A DNA stretch of 64,000 bases from CAWIMX01 sp963837345 (GTDB taxonomy: Bacteria; Acidobacteriota; Vicinamibacteria; Vicinamibacterales; CAVVIG01). The stretch is from the NCBI GenBank assembly GCA_963837345.1, contig CAWIMX010000001.1, positions 2,170,001 to 2,234,000 of the forward strand, read 5' to 3'. This document shows positions 10,783-18,662 of the stretch, in pieces. The translations under genes and the position numbers were made by a program. Positions within the stretch are counted from its first letter, which is position 1, and the number at the start of each line of letters is the position of its first letter. The notes beneath the pieces were generated by a model that was given only the letters and a program-made list of their open reading frames with translations, did no database searches and was not told where the DNA came from.

Positions 10783-10811
10783 TTGTGTAAGTCGTTAAGA
10801 GTAGAGATAGT
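10783..10811 (+). promoter_or_regulatory. Possible sigma-70 promoter for lpxC
   Basis: TTGTGT (10783-10788), 17-base spacer, GATAGT (10806-10811), lying in the AT-richer part of the 209-base gap between uvrA and lpxC. A small hairpin ATCTGT-CGCCT-ACAGAT (10819-10835) follows in the presumed leader. Matches to consensus are partial. Confidence 0.35.
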
Positions 10812-10895
10812 TACGGACATCTGTCGCCTACAGATCAACCGGGCATCAAGTTTGCTCTGCGTCCTGTGGCTCACCCTCTCTCGGCATAGAGGCTA

Positions 10896-11801
10896 ATGGA
10901 CGCACAGCGCACGCTTCGTCGCCCCATCTCCTGTGTCGGAATCGGTCTCCATTCCGGCAACAAGGTCCATCTTTCACTCAAGCCGGCGCCGACGGACTTC
11001 GGCGTCCGCTTTCGCCGGACCGACCGCGGCGACCACGAGGTGCCGGCCACCGTGCAGCACCTGGCGGGGATCCAGCTGGCAACCGGGCTCTCGCGAAACG
11101 ACGTCTCGGTCGAGACGGTCGAGCATCTGCTCGCCGCCCTGGTCAGCATGGGCGTCGACAACGTTCTCATCGAACTGAACTCGCCGGAAGTGCCGATCAT
11201 GGACGGCAGCGCCGCGCCGTTCATCTATCTGATTCAGGAAGCCGGCGTGAAGCGCCTGCAGGCGCCCCGCCGCTATCTGAAGATCGTCCGTCCGATCGCG
11301 CTGTCGCGCGGCGACAAGCGGATCGCGCTCTTCCCGTCGGACCATTTCAAGGTCACCTACAGCATCAGCTACGACCATCCGATGCTGCGGCATCAGTCGA
11401 GAACCCTCCGAATCACCGAGGACTCGTTCATCGAGGAAGTGGCGCCCGCCCGCACGTTCACGTTTCTCAAGGACGTCGAAATGCTCCGCCAGAACGGCCT
11501 CGCGCTGGGCGGATCGCTCGAGAACGCCATCGTGCTGGGCGAGACCGGCGTGCTGAACAACGCGCTCCGGTTCGACGACGAGTTCGTGCGGCACAAGATT
11601 CTGGACGCGATCGGCGACCTCGCGCTGGTGGGCTATCCGGTGGTCGGCCACCTGGTCGCGCACCGCGCCGGGCACGCCCTTCACACGGAATTCGCCGGCA
11701 AGATCCTCCAGGAAACCAACGCCTGGCGGCTGGTCGAAGCGGTGGCCGAGGGCGTTCCCGCATTGCCCGTAAAGGACGCCGCCCCCCGACTGGCGAACTG
11801 A
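10896..11801 (+). CDS. lpxC: UDP-3-O-acyl-N-acetylglucosamine deacetylase
   Basis: Zinc hydrolase for the committed step of lipid A synthesis, cytoplasmic. 301 aa, normal size. Zinc ligands are visible: His 77 in VETVEHLLAAL, His 233 and Asp 237 in RHKILDAIGDLAL, and the catalytic base His 260 in HRAGHALH; Glu 76 is the general acid/base. GLHSG near residue 17 and PIMDGSAAPF near 100 are also diagnostic. ATG 10896 has a GAGG a few bases upstream. Not in the fts/mur cluster as in E. coli; here it stands alone behind a 209-base regulatory region. Its presence is the best sign that the host makes lipopolysaccharide. Confidence 0.97.
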   Translation: MDAQRTLRRPISCVGIGLHSGNKVHLSLKPAPTDFGVRFRRTDRGDHEVPATVQHLAGIQLATGLSRNDVSVETVEHLLAALVSMGVDNVLIELNSPEVPIMDGSAAPFIYLIQEAGVKRLQAPRRYLKIVRPIALSRGDKRIALFPSDHFKVTYSISYDHPMLRHQSRTLRITEDSFIEEVAPARTFTFLKDVEMLRQNGLALGGSLENAIVLGETGVLNNALRFDDEFVRHKILDAIGDLALVGYPVVGHLVAHRAGHALHTEFAGKILQETNAWRLVEAVAEGVPALPVKDAAPRLAN

Positions 11802-11836
11802 CCTGGTGTAGCCTAGGCGCCGGGATCTCCGGCGCC

Positions 11837-12487
11837 ATGTTCATCGGACAAGTCACCCGGCAGGGCTTCGCGACCGCGGAGCCCGCCTCGCTGGCCGCCG
11901 CCGCCAGCGAGTTTCGGGCCCACCGGCATCTGCGGCTCGACCGTTTCATCGAGCCGGCGCTCTACGACGACTGGCGCCGGCGCGTCGCCGCCGCGCCATT
12001 CCACCCCCGCGCCTACCCGCTCGAAGAATGGGACGGCACGCCGCCATCCGATCTGATCGCCGGCGACTCGCTTCTCCTCGGCGCGTTCCAGTTCGCCCTG
12101 CACGATGCCCGGCTGTTCCGGACGGTGGAGGCGATTGCCGGCTGCGCGACGGTGCGCTCCTTCGAGCCGGTGATCTACCGGATGGCGGTCGGGCACGGCG
12201 ACCGATGGCACGACGATCTTCCCGCCGGCCTCGCTCGTCTCGTGACGTTTACCCTGAACATGAGCGAGGCGGAGTATACGGGCGGCGCCCTCGAGTTCGC
12301 CGAGGCGGGGACCTTCGCCCCCCTCTGTCGGGTGGAGAACCAGGTGCCGGGCGGCGCGCTGCTGTTCGCGCTGTCGCCCTCGCTCGTGCATCGCGTCGCG
12401 CCGGTCCAATCGGGCGCCCGCACGGTCTTCGCTGGGTGGTTTTCAGGCCGGGCGCCGACCGCCTGGCCGGGCGCCGCCAGGGCTTGA
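11837..12487 (+). CDS. 2OG-Fe(II) dioxygenase-like protein
   Basis: 216 aa. The jelly-roll core carries HDD (His 125, Asp 127 as the HxD iron ligands, in GDRWHDDLP), a distal His 185 (SLVHRVAPV) and Arg 195 in GARTVFAGW, placed where the 2-oxoglutarate-binding Arg sits in prolyl-hydroxylase-like proteins. All four cofactor residues are therefore present. Substrate unknown: family members hydroxylate protein Pro/Lys residues or small molecules. It starts 35 bases after lpxC on the same strand and may be co-transcribed, but no functional link is evident. Confidence 0.82.
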   Translation: MFIGQVTRQGFATAEPASLAAAASEFRAHRHLRLDRFIEPALYDDWRRRVAAAPFHPRAYPLEEWDGTPPSDLIAGDSLLLGAFQFALHDARLFRTVEAIAGCATVRSFEPVIYRMAVGHGDRWHDDLPAGLARLVTFTLNMSEAEYTGGALEFAEAGTFAPLCRVENQVPGGALLFALSPSLVHRVAPVQSGARTVFAGWFSGRAPTAWPGAARA

Positions 12488-12603
12488 TGCATTCCTTATC
12501 CCTCACCGCCCCTCGGAGTTCCGCGTGCGAAACGCGGACGAGTCGGCCCGCGTATTCCTGAACGGGTGGGATGCCCGGCGATGTCCGGGTGAAGGAGGAC
12601 CGA

Positions 12604-13089
12604 ATGAAGCGCGCGATCTGGTCGGCGTTGGTATTGGCCTTGGTGCTGCCGTTCGCGGCGCACGCACAAGGCAAGCCGGACTTCTCCGGCATGTGGAGCC
12701 TCGACGCATCGCGAAGCGATCAGGGGCGCGGCGGCCGCGGCGGGCGCGGAGGCGGCGCGGCGATGGTGACGATCAAGCAGACGGCGGCGATGCTCACGAT
12801 CGAGCAGCAGGGCCGGGGCGGGATGCAGACGCTCAACTACAAGCTCGACGGCTCCGAGAGCGCGAACGAGATGCCGGGCCGCGGCGGCACGACCACGGCG
12901 ACGTCGAAGGCGCACTGGGACGGCGCGAAGCTCGTGATCGAGACGACGCGCGATCTGGGCGGCATGTCGATCACGTCCACGGAAACGCGGAGCCTCAGCG
13001 CTGATGGCAAGGAAATGACGGTGGACACGGCCGTCTCCACCCCCCAGGGCGACGTCAACCAGCACATGGTTTACACGAAGGGGATGTAG
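12604..13089 (+). CDS. Small secreted protein with Gly-Arg-rich insert, unknown function
   Basis: 161 aa. The start ATG 12604 has a good Shine-Dalgarno (GGAGG ending 5 bases before) and opens a clear Sec signal peptide (MKRAIWSALVLALVLPFAAHAQ). After GKPDFSGMWSLD, a motif common in small secreted acidobacterial proteins, there is a RGGRGGRGGG low-complexity insert and a beta-rich domain. I recognise the 'DFSGxWxLD' opening, seen in lipocalin-like hypothetical proteins, but not a function. It ends 2 bases before the convergent radical SAM gene, with no visible terminator between them. Confidence 0.78.
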   Translation: MKRAIWSALVLALVLPFAAHAQGKPDFSGMWSLDASRSDQGRGGRGGRGGGAAMVTIKQTAAMLTIEQQGRGGMQTLNYKLDGSESANEMPGRGGTTTATSKAHWDGAKLVIETTRDLGGMSITSTETRSLSADGKEMTVDTAVSTPQGDVNQHMVYTKGM

Positions 13090-13091
13090 CG

Positions 13092-14450
13092 CTAGCGGAT
13101 CCGCAGCGCTCGAACGGTGGTGGGCGAGCCGCAGCGCTCGAACCAGTCCACGCCTTCGTACACCAGATCGAACTTGAGTCGATAGCGGCCAGGCGCGGGG
13201 GCCGCGGGGATCTCGATTGGCAGATCCACGCGGTCTCCCGGCCCGAGGGGTCTGGGCAGGTCGGCGCGCGCGAAGTCGCGATTGAGGAGCGCGCCGCTCG
13301 CGTCGCACAACTGGGCTCCGAGCCGGACGAGACGCCGCCCGTAGGTGGCCTGGTTGGGGAACGCGCGCGTCGACAGGTTGCGGACGCGCGTCCGCACCCG
13401 CAGCGGCCGGCCCGCCCGGCCGGCGAGAGGCCGCCCGGGCAGCAGCGTCCGGACGTCGATCGCCGCTTTCGGCGTGGCGCCGGGAATCGCGTTGCCCAGA
13501 TTGCTGTGATCCCAGGTTTCGGACCGGATCGCCTCCAGGTCGGCCGAGCCCGGCACGAAGCGTCGCGAGTAGGCGCCCTCGGGATGGTCGGTGAGTTCCC
13601 AGCACAGACGGTCGACGCCGATGTCGGCGGCCAGCCGCCGGGCGCGGGCCATTTCCTCGTCGCTGTCGTTCCACGTGAACAGGATGTACCGCCAGTTGAG
13701 GAAGGGCAGATCGCGATGTGCCCGGTGCTTCTCCTCGACCATGGCGCGCAGGTTCGCGATGGCGTCGTCGAACCGGCCCCGCCGACGGTACTGTTCGTAG
13801 GCGGCCTGCGACGCGCCGTCGATCGAGAACGTCACCTCGTCGATCCCGGAGTGCACGAGCCGGCGCGCCTGGGCCTCGGTGAAGGCGAGGCCGTTGGTGC
13901 TCGTGTACAGGTAGATGTGCGGGAAGTTCGCCTTGATGTACTCGCACATCTCGATCGCCCGCTTGTGGAGAAACGCCTCGCCGTAGTTGAAGAAGTCGAT
14001 GCGGCCGAGCGAGGGTCCGGCCTCGTCGATGACGCGGCGGAACATGTCGACGTCGAGCATGCCGGCCTGACGCGTGCGCGTGATGCCGGTTTCCGGCGCG
14101 CAGCACGCCTCGTGGCACGAGATGTTGCACGCGGCGGTGCACTCGATGAACATCCGCGAGGGGAGGGCGCCCGCCGTCAGGGGCCGGACGGTGGGCGCAG
14201 TCGTCCCGAGCGGCAGCTTGAGCGGGCAGTCGCCGCAGAACGCCGAGCCGCCGCGATTCAGATCGTCGCGCAGGCGCGTGACGGTCTCGCCGCTCCACAC
14301 CTGCTGCACGCTCTCGGACCGCGCATCGCCGAGCACACGGCGCCCGTACGGGTCGGCGCACCCGCAGACCAGCCGGCCGTCGCAGAGCATCACGAGCATG
14401 CTCCAGGGCCAGGAACACTCGAATCGCGTGGCGAGGAAGTTCAGCGACAT
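13092..14450 (-). CDS. Radical SAM protein with N-terminal SPASM-like cysteines and Wzt-like C-terminal domain
   Basis: 452 aa in three parts. Residues ~10-76 have SPASM-like cysteines (C12, C23, C29, C31, C72, C75 with GRLVCGCADP and CGDCPLK). Residues ~100-330 form the radical SAM barrel: ECTAACNISCHEACC (C104, C108, C112, C116, C117), TSTNGLAFT and TFSIDGAS are typical. The cluster motif reads CX3CX3C instead of CX3CX2C. Residues ~340-452 are an Ig-like domain (PLRVRTRVRNLSTRAFP... GRYRLKFDLVYEGVDWF) like those following glycan-modifying enzymes and Wzt. SPASM normally lies after the barrel, so this order is unusual. Probably modifies a peptide or sugar; substrate unknown. Last gene of a four-gene operon, starting 3 bases after the 88-aa gene. 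Confidence 0.75.
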   Translation of the reverse strand: MSLNFLATRFECSWPWSMLVMLCDGRLVCGCADPYGRRVLGDARSESVQQVWSGETVTRLRDDLNRGGSAFCGDCPLKLPLGTTAPTVRPLTAGALPSRMFIECTAACNISCHEACCAPETGITRTRQAGMLDVDMFRRVIDEAGPSLGRIDFFNYGEAFLHKRAIEMCEYIKANFPHIYLYTSTNGLAFTEAQARRLVHSGIDEVTFSIDGASQAAYEQYRRRGRFDDAIANLRAMVEEKHRAHRDLPFLNWRYILFTWNDSDEEMARARRLAADIGVDRLCWELTDHPEGAYSRRFVPGSADLEAIRSETWDHSNLGNAIPGATPKAAIDVRTLLPGRPLAGRAGRPLRVRTRVRNLSTRAFPNQATYGRRLVRLGAQLCDASGALLNRDFARADLPRPLGPGDRVDLPIEIPAAPAPGRYRLKFDLVYEGVDWFERCGSPTTVRALRIR

Positions 14451-14453
14451 CGG

Positions 14454-14720
14454 CTAGGTCTTCGTCAGCCGCTTCATGTAGGCCCCGAGCTTGTCGTTCT
14501 CGTATTTCACGGTATTCAGGAACAGGCTCTCCGCGAGGTACGCGCGGCGTTCCTCGTCGGTCATCTGCCCGATCAGGTGCTGGATCTCGCGCACCATGTC
14601 CTCGAAGGTGCGCTCGAGGTCGCGCTTCAGCGTGACTTCGCGGTAGAGCGTTTCCATGACGGCCAGGAGGTCGCCGTCCAGCGTGATCGCCGCGCCGGTC
14701 GTGGTGGTGATGGTTCGCAT
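14454..14720 (-). CDS. 88-aa helical protein in sigma/STAS/radical SAM operon
   Basis: Starts MRTITTTTGAAITLDG, followed by a long charged amphipathic helix region (VMETLYREVTLKRDLERTFEDMVREIQHLIGQ) and ending MKRLTKT. No cysteine, no signal peptide, no membrane segment. It lies 2 bases after the STAS stop and 3 bases before the radical SAM start, so it is translated as part of that operon. I do not recognise the family. It could be an adaptor for the STAS protein or a partner/substrate of the radical SAM enzyme; nothing in the sequence decides this. Confidence 0.75.
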   Translation of the reverse strand: MRTITTTTGAAITLDGDLLAVMETLYREVTLKRDLERTFEDMVREIQHLIGQMTDEERRAYLAESLFLNTVKYENDKLGAYMKRLTKT

Positions 14721-14722
14721 GG

Positions 14723-15064
14723 TCAGGCCCCGAAACTCTTGATGGCGCTCGGCTCATCGGCATGAATCTCGATGAAGTTCTGCGCGCCCGTCATCGTCAG
14801 CATGGTTTCGACGCGTTTCTGGACGCCCGAGAGCTTCAGACGGCCGCCCGCGGTGTGGACCTGCCGGTAGAGATCCATGAGGCAGCCGATCGTCGCGCTG
14901 TCGACGTACGTGACGGGCGAGAGGTCGATCAGAATCTGCTGTCGGCCGGCAGCGACCAGGTCGGTGACGGCGGACGAGAAGTCGCCGAGCATGGGGTACA
15001 TCAGGCGCGACTCGGCCACACGCACGATCGACACGCCGCCGGCGGAATCCGTGGTCACCTGCAT
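14723..15064 (-). CDS. STAS-domain protein (anti-sigma-factor-antagonist-like)
   Basis: 113 aa, a single STAS domain. The stretch ILIDLSPVTYVDSATIGCLMDLYR carries the conserved DSATIG motif; its Ser (about 57) is the residue phosphorylated in SpoIIAA/RsbV-type antagonists. ATG 15064 overlaps the stop of the sigma-factor gene (ATGA), which implies translational coupling. In the known partner-switching scheme a STAS protein binds a HATPase kinase/anti-sigma, but no such kinase is encoded next to it; its direct coupling to an ECF-type sigma factor is odd. The frame extends upstream through the sigma gene and is a shadow there. Confidence 0.85.
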   Translation of the reverse strand: MQVTTDSAGGVSIVRVAESRLMYPMLGDFSSAVTDLVAAGRQQILIDLSPVTYVDSATIGCLMDLYRQVHTAGGRLKLSGVQKRVETMLTMTGAQNFIEIHADEPSAIKSFGA

Positions 15065-15693
15065 CAGTGCACTCCCGGAGGGGGTCCGGCGGACGGTCCG
15101 CTCGGACGATAATCGTTGCCACGCAGCTTGCGGATGCGGCGGGCGAGCTCGGTGCGCCCGCGGTTGATCCGCGACTTCACCGTGCCTTCCGGCAGCCGCA
15201 GCCGGTCGGCAATTTCCTGGTACGACAGCTCCTGCAGATCGCGCATGACCACGGCGGAGCGCAGCGTCTCGGGCAGCGCCGACAGCGCTTCGCGCAGCAG
15301 ATCGACGCGATCGCGCTGCTCGAGAGCGGCAACCGGCCCCGGCTCGTGCGATCGCGGCGAGAGCTCGCTCGCGTCCACGTGGCGGTCGATCGTCTCGCGC
15401 TCCTTGCGCACGCTGCGGTAGTGGTCGATGCAGAGGTTGCGACTGACGCTGATCAGCCACGTCTGAAAATTCGCCCGCCGGTCGAACGTGCCGAGCGACT
15501 TGAAGATCTTCAGGAAGATGTCCTGCGTCAGGTCTTCGGCCTCTTCGTGCCGTCCGACGAACTTGTAGGCGAGGTTGAACACGCGCCGCCAGTGCTGGCT
15601 GACGATCCGTTCCCACGCCTGCTGATCGCCGTGCAGGCACTGCTGGATGAGCGTCTCGACGGCGTCGTTCGACGCGGGTGTGTCGGCGGCCAT
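15064..15693 (-). CDS. ECF-type RNA polymerase sigma factor
   Basis: 209 aa. Region 2 (FNLAYKFVGRHEEAEDLTQDIFLKIFKSL, then FQTWLISVSRNLCIDHYRS) and region 4 (ALPETLRSAVVMRDLQELSYQEIADRLRLPEGTVKSRINRGR) are complete, separated by a linker, and there is no region 3, as in sigma-E-like factors. ATG 15693 is chosen because the protein then starts just before region 2 (TLIQQCLHGDQQAWERIV); the longer frame is antisense to lysA. First gene of an operon with STAS, 88-aa and radical SAM genes. No classical zinc anti-sigma gene accompanies it. Divergent from lysA with 30 bases between. Confidence 0.92.
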   Translation of the reverse strand: MAADTPASNDAVETLIQQCLHGDQQAWERIVSQHWRRVFNLAYKFVGRHEEAEDLTQDIFLKIFKSLGTFDRRANFQTWLISVSRNLCIDHYRSVRKERETIDRHVDASELSPRSHEPGPVAALEQRDRVDLLREALSALPETLRSAVVMRDLQELSYQEIADRLRLPEGTVKSRINRGRTELARRIRKLRGNDYRPSGPSAGPPPGVH

Positions 15694-15723
15694 GGAAAGC
15701 GCGTTAGTATAGGATACATTGCC

Positions 15724-16977
15724 GTGGTCGGCTTCGCCCGCAGCCCCTCTTCCTCCGACGAGCTTTCCTGTGACGGCGTCTCGCTCACGGCCATCGCCGC
15801 CGCCACCGCCACGCCCGTGTACGTCTACAGCGCCGCCGAGATCGCGGCGCGCTACGCGGCGATGGACGCGGCGTTCGGCGAGTATCCCCACCGGCTCCAC
15901 TACGCGCTCAAAGCCAATTCCACGCTGGCGATCGCCAAGGCGATCGCCCGCCTCGGCGCCGCGGCCGATGCAAATTCCATCTGGGAGATCGAGGTCGCCC
16001 GCCGCGCCGGCTTTGCCGCCGCCGACATCGTGTTCACGGGCGTCGGCAAGACCGCCGACGAGCTCGAATGCGCGGTGCCGCTCGGCCTGAAGGCGATCAA
16101 CGTCGAATCGGCCGGCGAACTCGCGCGCATCGAAGCGATCGCCGCGCGGCGAGGGGTCGTCGCGCGCGTGGCCATTCGCGTCAATCCCGACGTCGACGCG
16201 AGAAGCCATCCCCACATCTCGACTGGTCTCAAGGTCAACAAGTTCGGGATTCCGCTCGACGAAGTGCGCATGCTCGTCGGCGGCCTGGCGTCGCGGCCGG
16301 CCGTGAAGCTGGTGGCCGTTCACGCGCATGTCGGCTCGCAGATCGCCGCCATCGATCCGGTCGCGCGCGCCGCCGCGCTGCTCGCCGGTCTGGCCGGCGA
16401 GATGCGCGCGGCCAATATCGCGCTCGAGTACCTCGACCTCGGCGGCGGCCTTGGCATCGCGTACCACCCGGACGACCGCGTGCCGTCGCCCCTGGCGTAC
16501 GCGCGGGCGCTCGTCGACGCCGTACGTCCCACCAACCTTCCCCTCGTCGTCGAGCCGGGCCGGTCGATCGTGGGGCCGGCGGGCGCGCTCGTGGCGCGCG
16601 TGATCGACGTGAAGCCACGAGATGCCGACAGCGAGTTCGTCGTGGTCGACGCGGGCATGACGGAATTGATGCGGCCCGCCCTCTACGGCGCGTTTCATCG
16701 CATCGAGCCCGTACGGCTGTCGGGGGGCGCGTCGAAGTGCTATGAAATCGTCGGTCCGGTCTGCGAGAGCGCCGACGTGCTGGGCCGCGACCGGACGCTC
16801 CCGCGGCTCGCGGTCGGCGACCTGGTGGCGATCCGCGACGCCGGCGCCTACGGGTCGGCGATGGCCTCCAACTACAACCGTCGGCCCATGCCCGCCGAGG
16901 TCCTCGTCCAGGATGGCGGCTGGCGCGTCGTGCGCCGGCGCCAGACCGTCGACGACATGCTCCGGATGGAAGCCTGA
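15724..16977 (+). CDS. lysA: Diaminopimelate decarboxylase
   Basis: PLP enzyme converting meso-diaminopimelate to lysine; 417 aa, standard length. PLP Lys 63 is in HYALKANST; VHAHVGSQI, DLGGGLGIAY, EPGRSIVGPAG and GPVCESAD (substrate Cys at the dimer interface) follow in the right order, and the C-terminal GAYGSAMASNYNRRPMPAEV matches the family. Start is GTG 15724, the only start in frame near the AGGATA upstream; the frame further upstream lies antisense to the sigma gene. tmk begins 2 bases after its stop, so the two are co-transcribed. Confidence 0.96.
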   Translation: MVGFARSPSSSDELSCDGVSLTAIAAATATPVYVYSAAEIAARYAAMDAAFGEYPHRLHYALKANSTLAIAKAIARLGAAADANSIWEIEVARRAGFAAADIVFTGVGKTADELECAVPLGLKAINVESAGELARIEAIAARRGVVARVAIRVNPDVDARSHPHISTGLKVNKFGIPLDEVRMLVGGLASRPAVKLVAVHAHVGSQIAAIDPVARAAALLAGLAGEMRAANIALEYLDLGGGLGIAYHPDDRVPSPLAYARALVDAVRPTNLPLVVEPGRSIVGPAGALVARVIDVKPRDADSEFVVVDAGMTELMRPALYGAFHRIEPVRLSGGASKCYEIVGPVCESADVLGRDRTLPRLAVGDLVAIRDAGAYGSAMASNYNRRPMPAEVLVQDGGWRVVRRRQTVDDMLRMEA

Positions 16978-16979
16978 AC

Positions 16980-17579
16980 GTGGCCGGGATGTTGATCGCG
17001 TTCGAGGGGCTCGACCAGAGCGGCAAGCAGACGCAGGCGGAGCTGCTGCGCGATCGATTGAAACAGGAAGGGCGCAGGGCGCGCCTCGTCGCCTTTCCCG
17101 ACTACGCGACGTCGATCGGCGAAGAGATCGCGCGCGCCCTGCAGGGAGAGCGCGAGTACGGCGCCGACGTCATGCAGCTGCTGTACGTCGCGAACCGCTA
17201 CGAGCGCAAGCCGGACCTGCAGCGCTGGCTCGACGGCGGCCTGATTCTCGTGTGCGACCGCTATCTGGCGTCGAGCATCGCCTACGGCGAGGCGCAGGAC
17301 CTCGACGCCGCCTGGTTGATCGGCATGCAGCAGTACCTGCCGCAGCCGGCGCTGACCATTCTGCTCGACATCGCTCCGGACACGGCGGTCCAGCGCAAGG
17401 CGCTCGACCGCGATCGGTACGAACGCGATCTGGCGCTCCTGGCCCGCGTGCGCGAGAGCTATCGTCGTCAGGCGGCCGCCCGGCCCGAGGCCTGGTCCGT
17501 CGTCGACGGCGAGCGGCCGACGTCGGCGGTGGCCGCCGACGTCTTCACCGCCGTGCAGTTACGACTCGGCACGCCGTAA
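16980..17579 (+). CDS. tmk: Thymidylate kinase
   Basis: 199 aa; phosphorylates dTMP to dTDP. P-loop FEGLDQSGKQTQ (residues ~8-19), DR(Y)-type motif CDRYLASSIAYGEAQ, and LTILLDIAP are visible. The P-loop has Gln-Ser-Gly-Lys-Gln rather than the usual Gly/Ala-x-Gly-Lys-Ser/Thr, so the magnesium-binding Thr follows the Gln (KQT); this variant deserves a check but the rest of the fold is intact. GTG 16980 lies 2 bases after lysA. The 3' end overlaps comF by 35 bases in convergent orientation. Confidence 0.9.
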   Translation: MAGMLIAFEGLDQSGKQTQAELLRDRLKQEGRRARLVAFPDYATSIGEEIARALQGEREYGADVMQLLYVANRYERKPDLQRWLDGGLILVCDRYLASSIAYGEAQDLDAAWLIGMQQYLPQPALTILLDIAPDTAVQRKALDRDRYERDLALLARVRESYRRQAAARPEAWSVVDGERPTSAVAADVFTAVQLRLGTP

Positions 17580-18249
17580 GCGCCCGGACCTCGCGCACGC
17601 CCGCCTGCTTGAGCGTCCGGGCGCACGCCTCGAGCGTCGCACCCGTGGTGCGCACGTCGTCGACCAGCACCGCGGTCGCACCTTCGAGCGCGGCCACGTC
17701 GCGCGTCGGAACGAATGCGCCCCGGACGTTGCGGCGCCGCGCCGGGGCGTCGAGCCCGGTTTGCGACGGGGTGGCCCGCGCCCGGCGCAGCGCCGGCACC
17801 ACGGGGGGACCCAGGCAGCGCGCCAGATCGACGGCCTGGTTGAATCCGCGAGCGAGCGCGCGCCAGCGGTGCAACGGGACGGGGACGACGGCCACCGCGC
17901 CGTCGAGTACGTCGCGACCTCGGTCCCGCATCAGCGCGGCCAGCGGCCGCGCGACCGACCGTCGCCCGTCGTACTTGAGCGCGTGGACCAGCGCGCGCAG
18001 CACGCCGTCGTACTCGCCGATGGCCCGCGCCCGATCGACGGCGCGCGGCATCCGACGACAGCGGCCGCACCGGATCGGCGAGGCGATCGCGCCGCCGCGC
18101 GCGCCGAGGGGATCGCCGCAGGCATCGCAGACCGGCGGAGTGATCGGCAGGATCGCCGACCAGCAGCGCGCGCAGATCGCGGTGCCGGTGGGCCGATCGA
18201 TCGGCTCGCCGCATGCCGCGCACGCGGGAGCCAGGACGACCGCGAGCAC
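17545..18249 (-). CDS. comF: ComF-family phosphoribosyltransferase-like protein
   Basis: 234 aa from GTG 18249. The N-terminal half has zinc-type cysteine pairs (CAACGEP, CARCW, CDACGD, CGRCRR) and the C-terminal half a PRTase fold with the PRPP loop AVLVDDVRTTGATLE. ComF proteins support natural transformation, acting with ComFA or PriA on incoming single-stranded DNA. The longer frame up to 18399 runs into rsfS and is not needed; GTG 18249 gives the normal family length. It is the distal gene of the rplU-rpmA-obgE-nadD-rsfS run. With dprA at 22356 the window holds two competence-type genes. Confidence 0.85.
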   Translation of the reverse strand: MLAVVLAPACAACGEPIDRPTGTAICARCWSAILPITPPVCDACGDPLGARGGAIASPIRCGRCRRMPRAVDRARAIGEYDGVLRALVHALKYDGRRSVARPLAALMRDRGRDVLDGAVAVVPVPLHRWRALARGFNQAVDLARCLGPPVVPALRRARATPSQTGLDAPARRRNVRGAFVPTRDVAALEGATAVLVDDVRTTGATLEACARTLKQAGVREVRALTACRVVTARR

Positions 18250-18278
18250 CGCATCGAGGACGCCTCGCGCGGCGCGCG

Positions 18279-18662
18279 TCAGGCGGTCGAGAAGGGGACC
18301 GGTTCGGCGTTCCCCCACAGCCGTTCCAGGCCGTAGAAGAGCCGCGTCTCCGGCGAGAACACGTGGACGACGAAATCGAAGTAGTCGATGAGCACCCACT
18401 CGGATCGCTCGTAGCCCTCGACGTGCGCCGGCTTCATCCCGCGCGCCGCCAGCATGTCCATCACCGCGTCGGCGATCGCCGTGATCTGCCGCGCATTCTG
18501 GCCCGAGCAGATGACGAAGTAGTCGGTGAAGGCCGCCGAGTCGCGCAAGTCGAGCACGACGATGTCGGACGCCTTCTTGGCGTCGGCCGCGCGCACCGCC
18601 GACTCGAGGTCGGCGGGCGGCTGCCGCTTTCGGGCCTTGGCGGCCTTGTCAGTCTTGGCCAT
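18279..18662 (-). CDS. rsfS: Ribosomal silencing factor RsfS
   Basis: 127 aa from ATG 18662 (MAKTDKAAKARKRQPP). RsfS binds L14 on the 50S subunit and blocks subunit joining in starvation. The core is complete: KASDIVVLDLRDSAAFTDYFVICSG, RQITAIADAVMDML, EGYERSEWVLIDYFDFVVHVFSPETRLFYGLERLW. The start overlaps the end of nadD by 14 bases, in line with the very common nadD-rsfS pairing. A longer frame begins at 18746 but those extra residues are antisense-like and lie inside nadD. Confidence 0.93.
   Translation of the reverse strand: MAKTDKAAKARKRQPPADLESAVRAADAKKASDIVVLDLRDSAAFTDYFVICSGQNARQITAIADAVMDMLAARGMKPAHVEGYERSEWVLIDYFDFVVHVFSPETRLFYGLERLWGNAEPVPFSTA

Noticed and set aside
10687..10895. 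tRNA or small RNA gene between uvrA and lpxC
   Set aside because: No T-loop (GTTCGAATC-type) or cloverleaf pairing; the dyads explain the visible symmetry.
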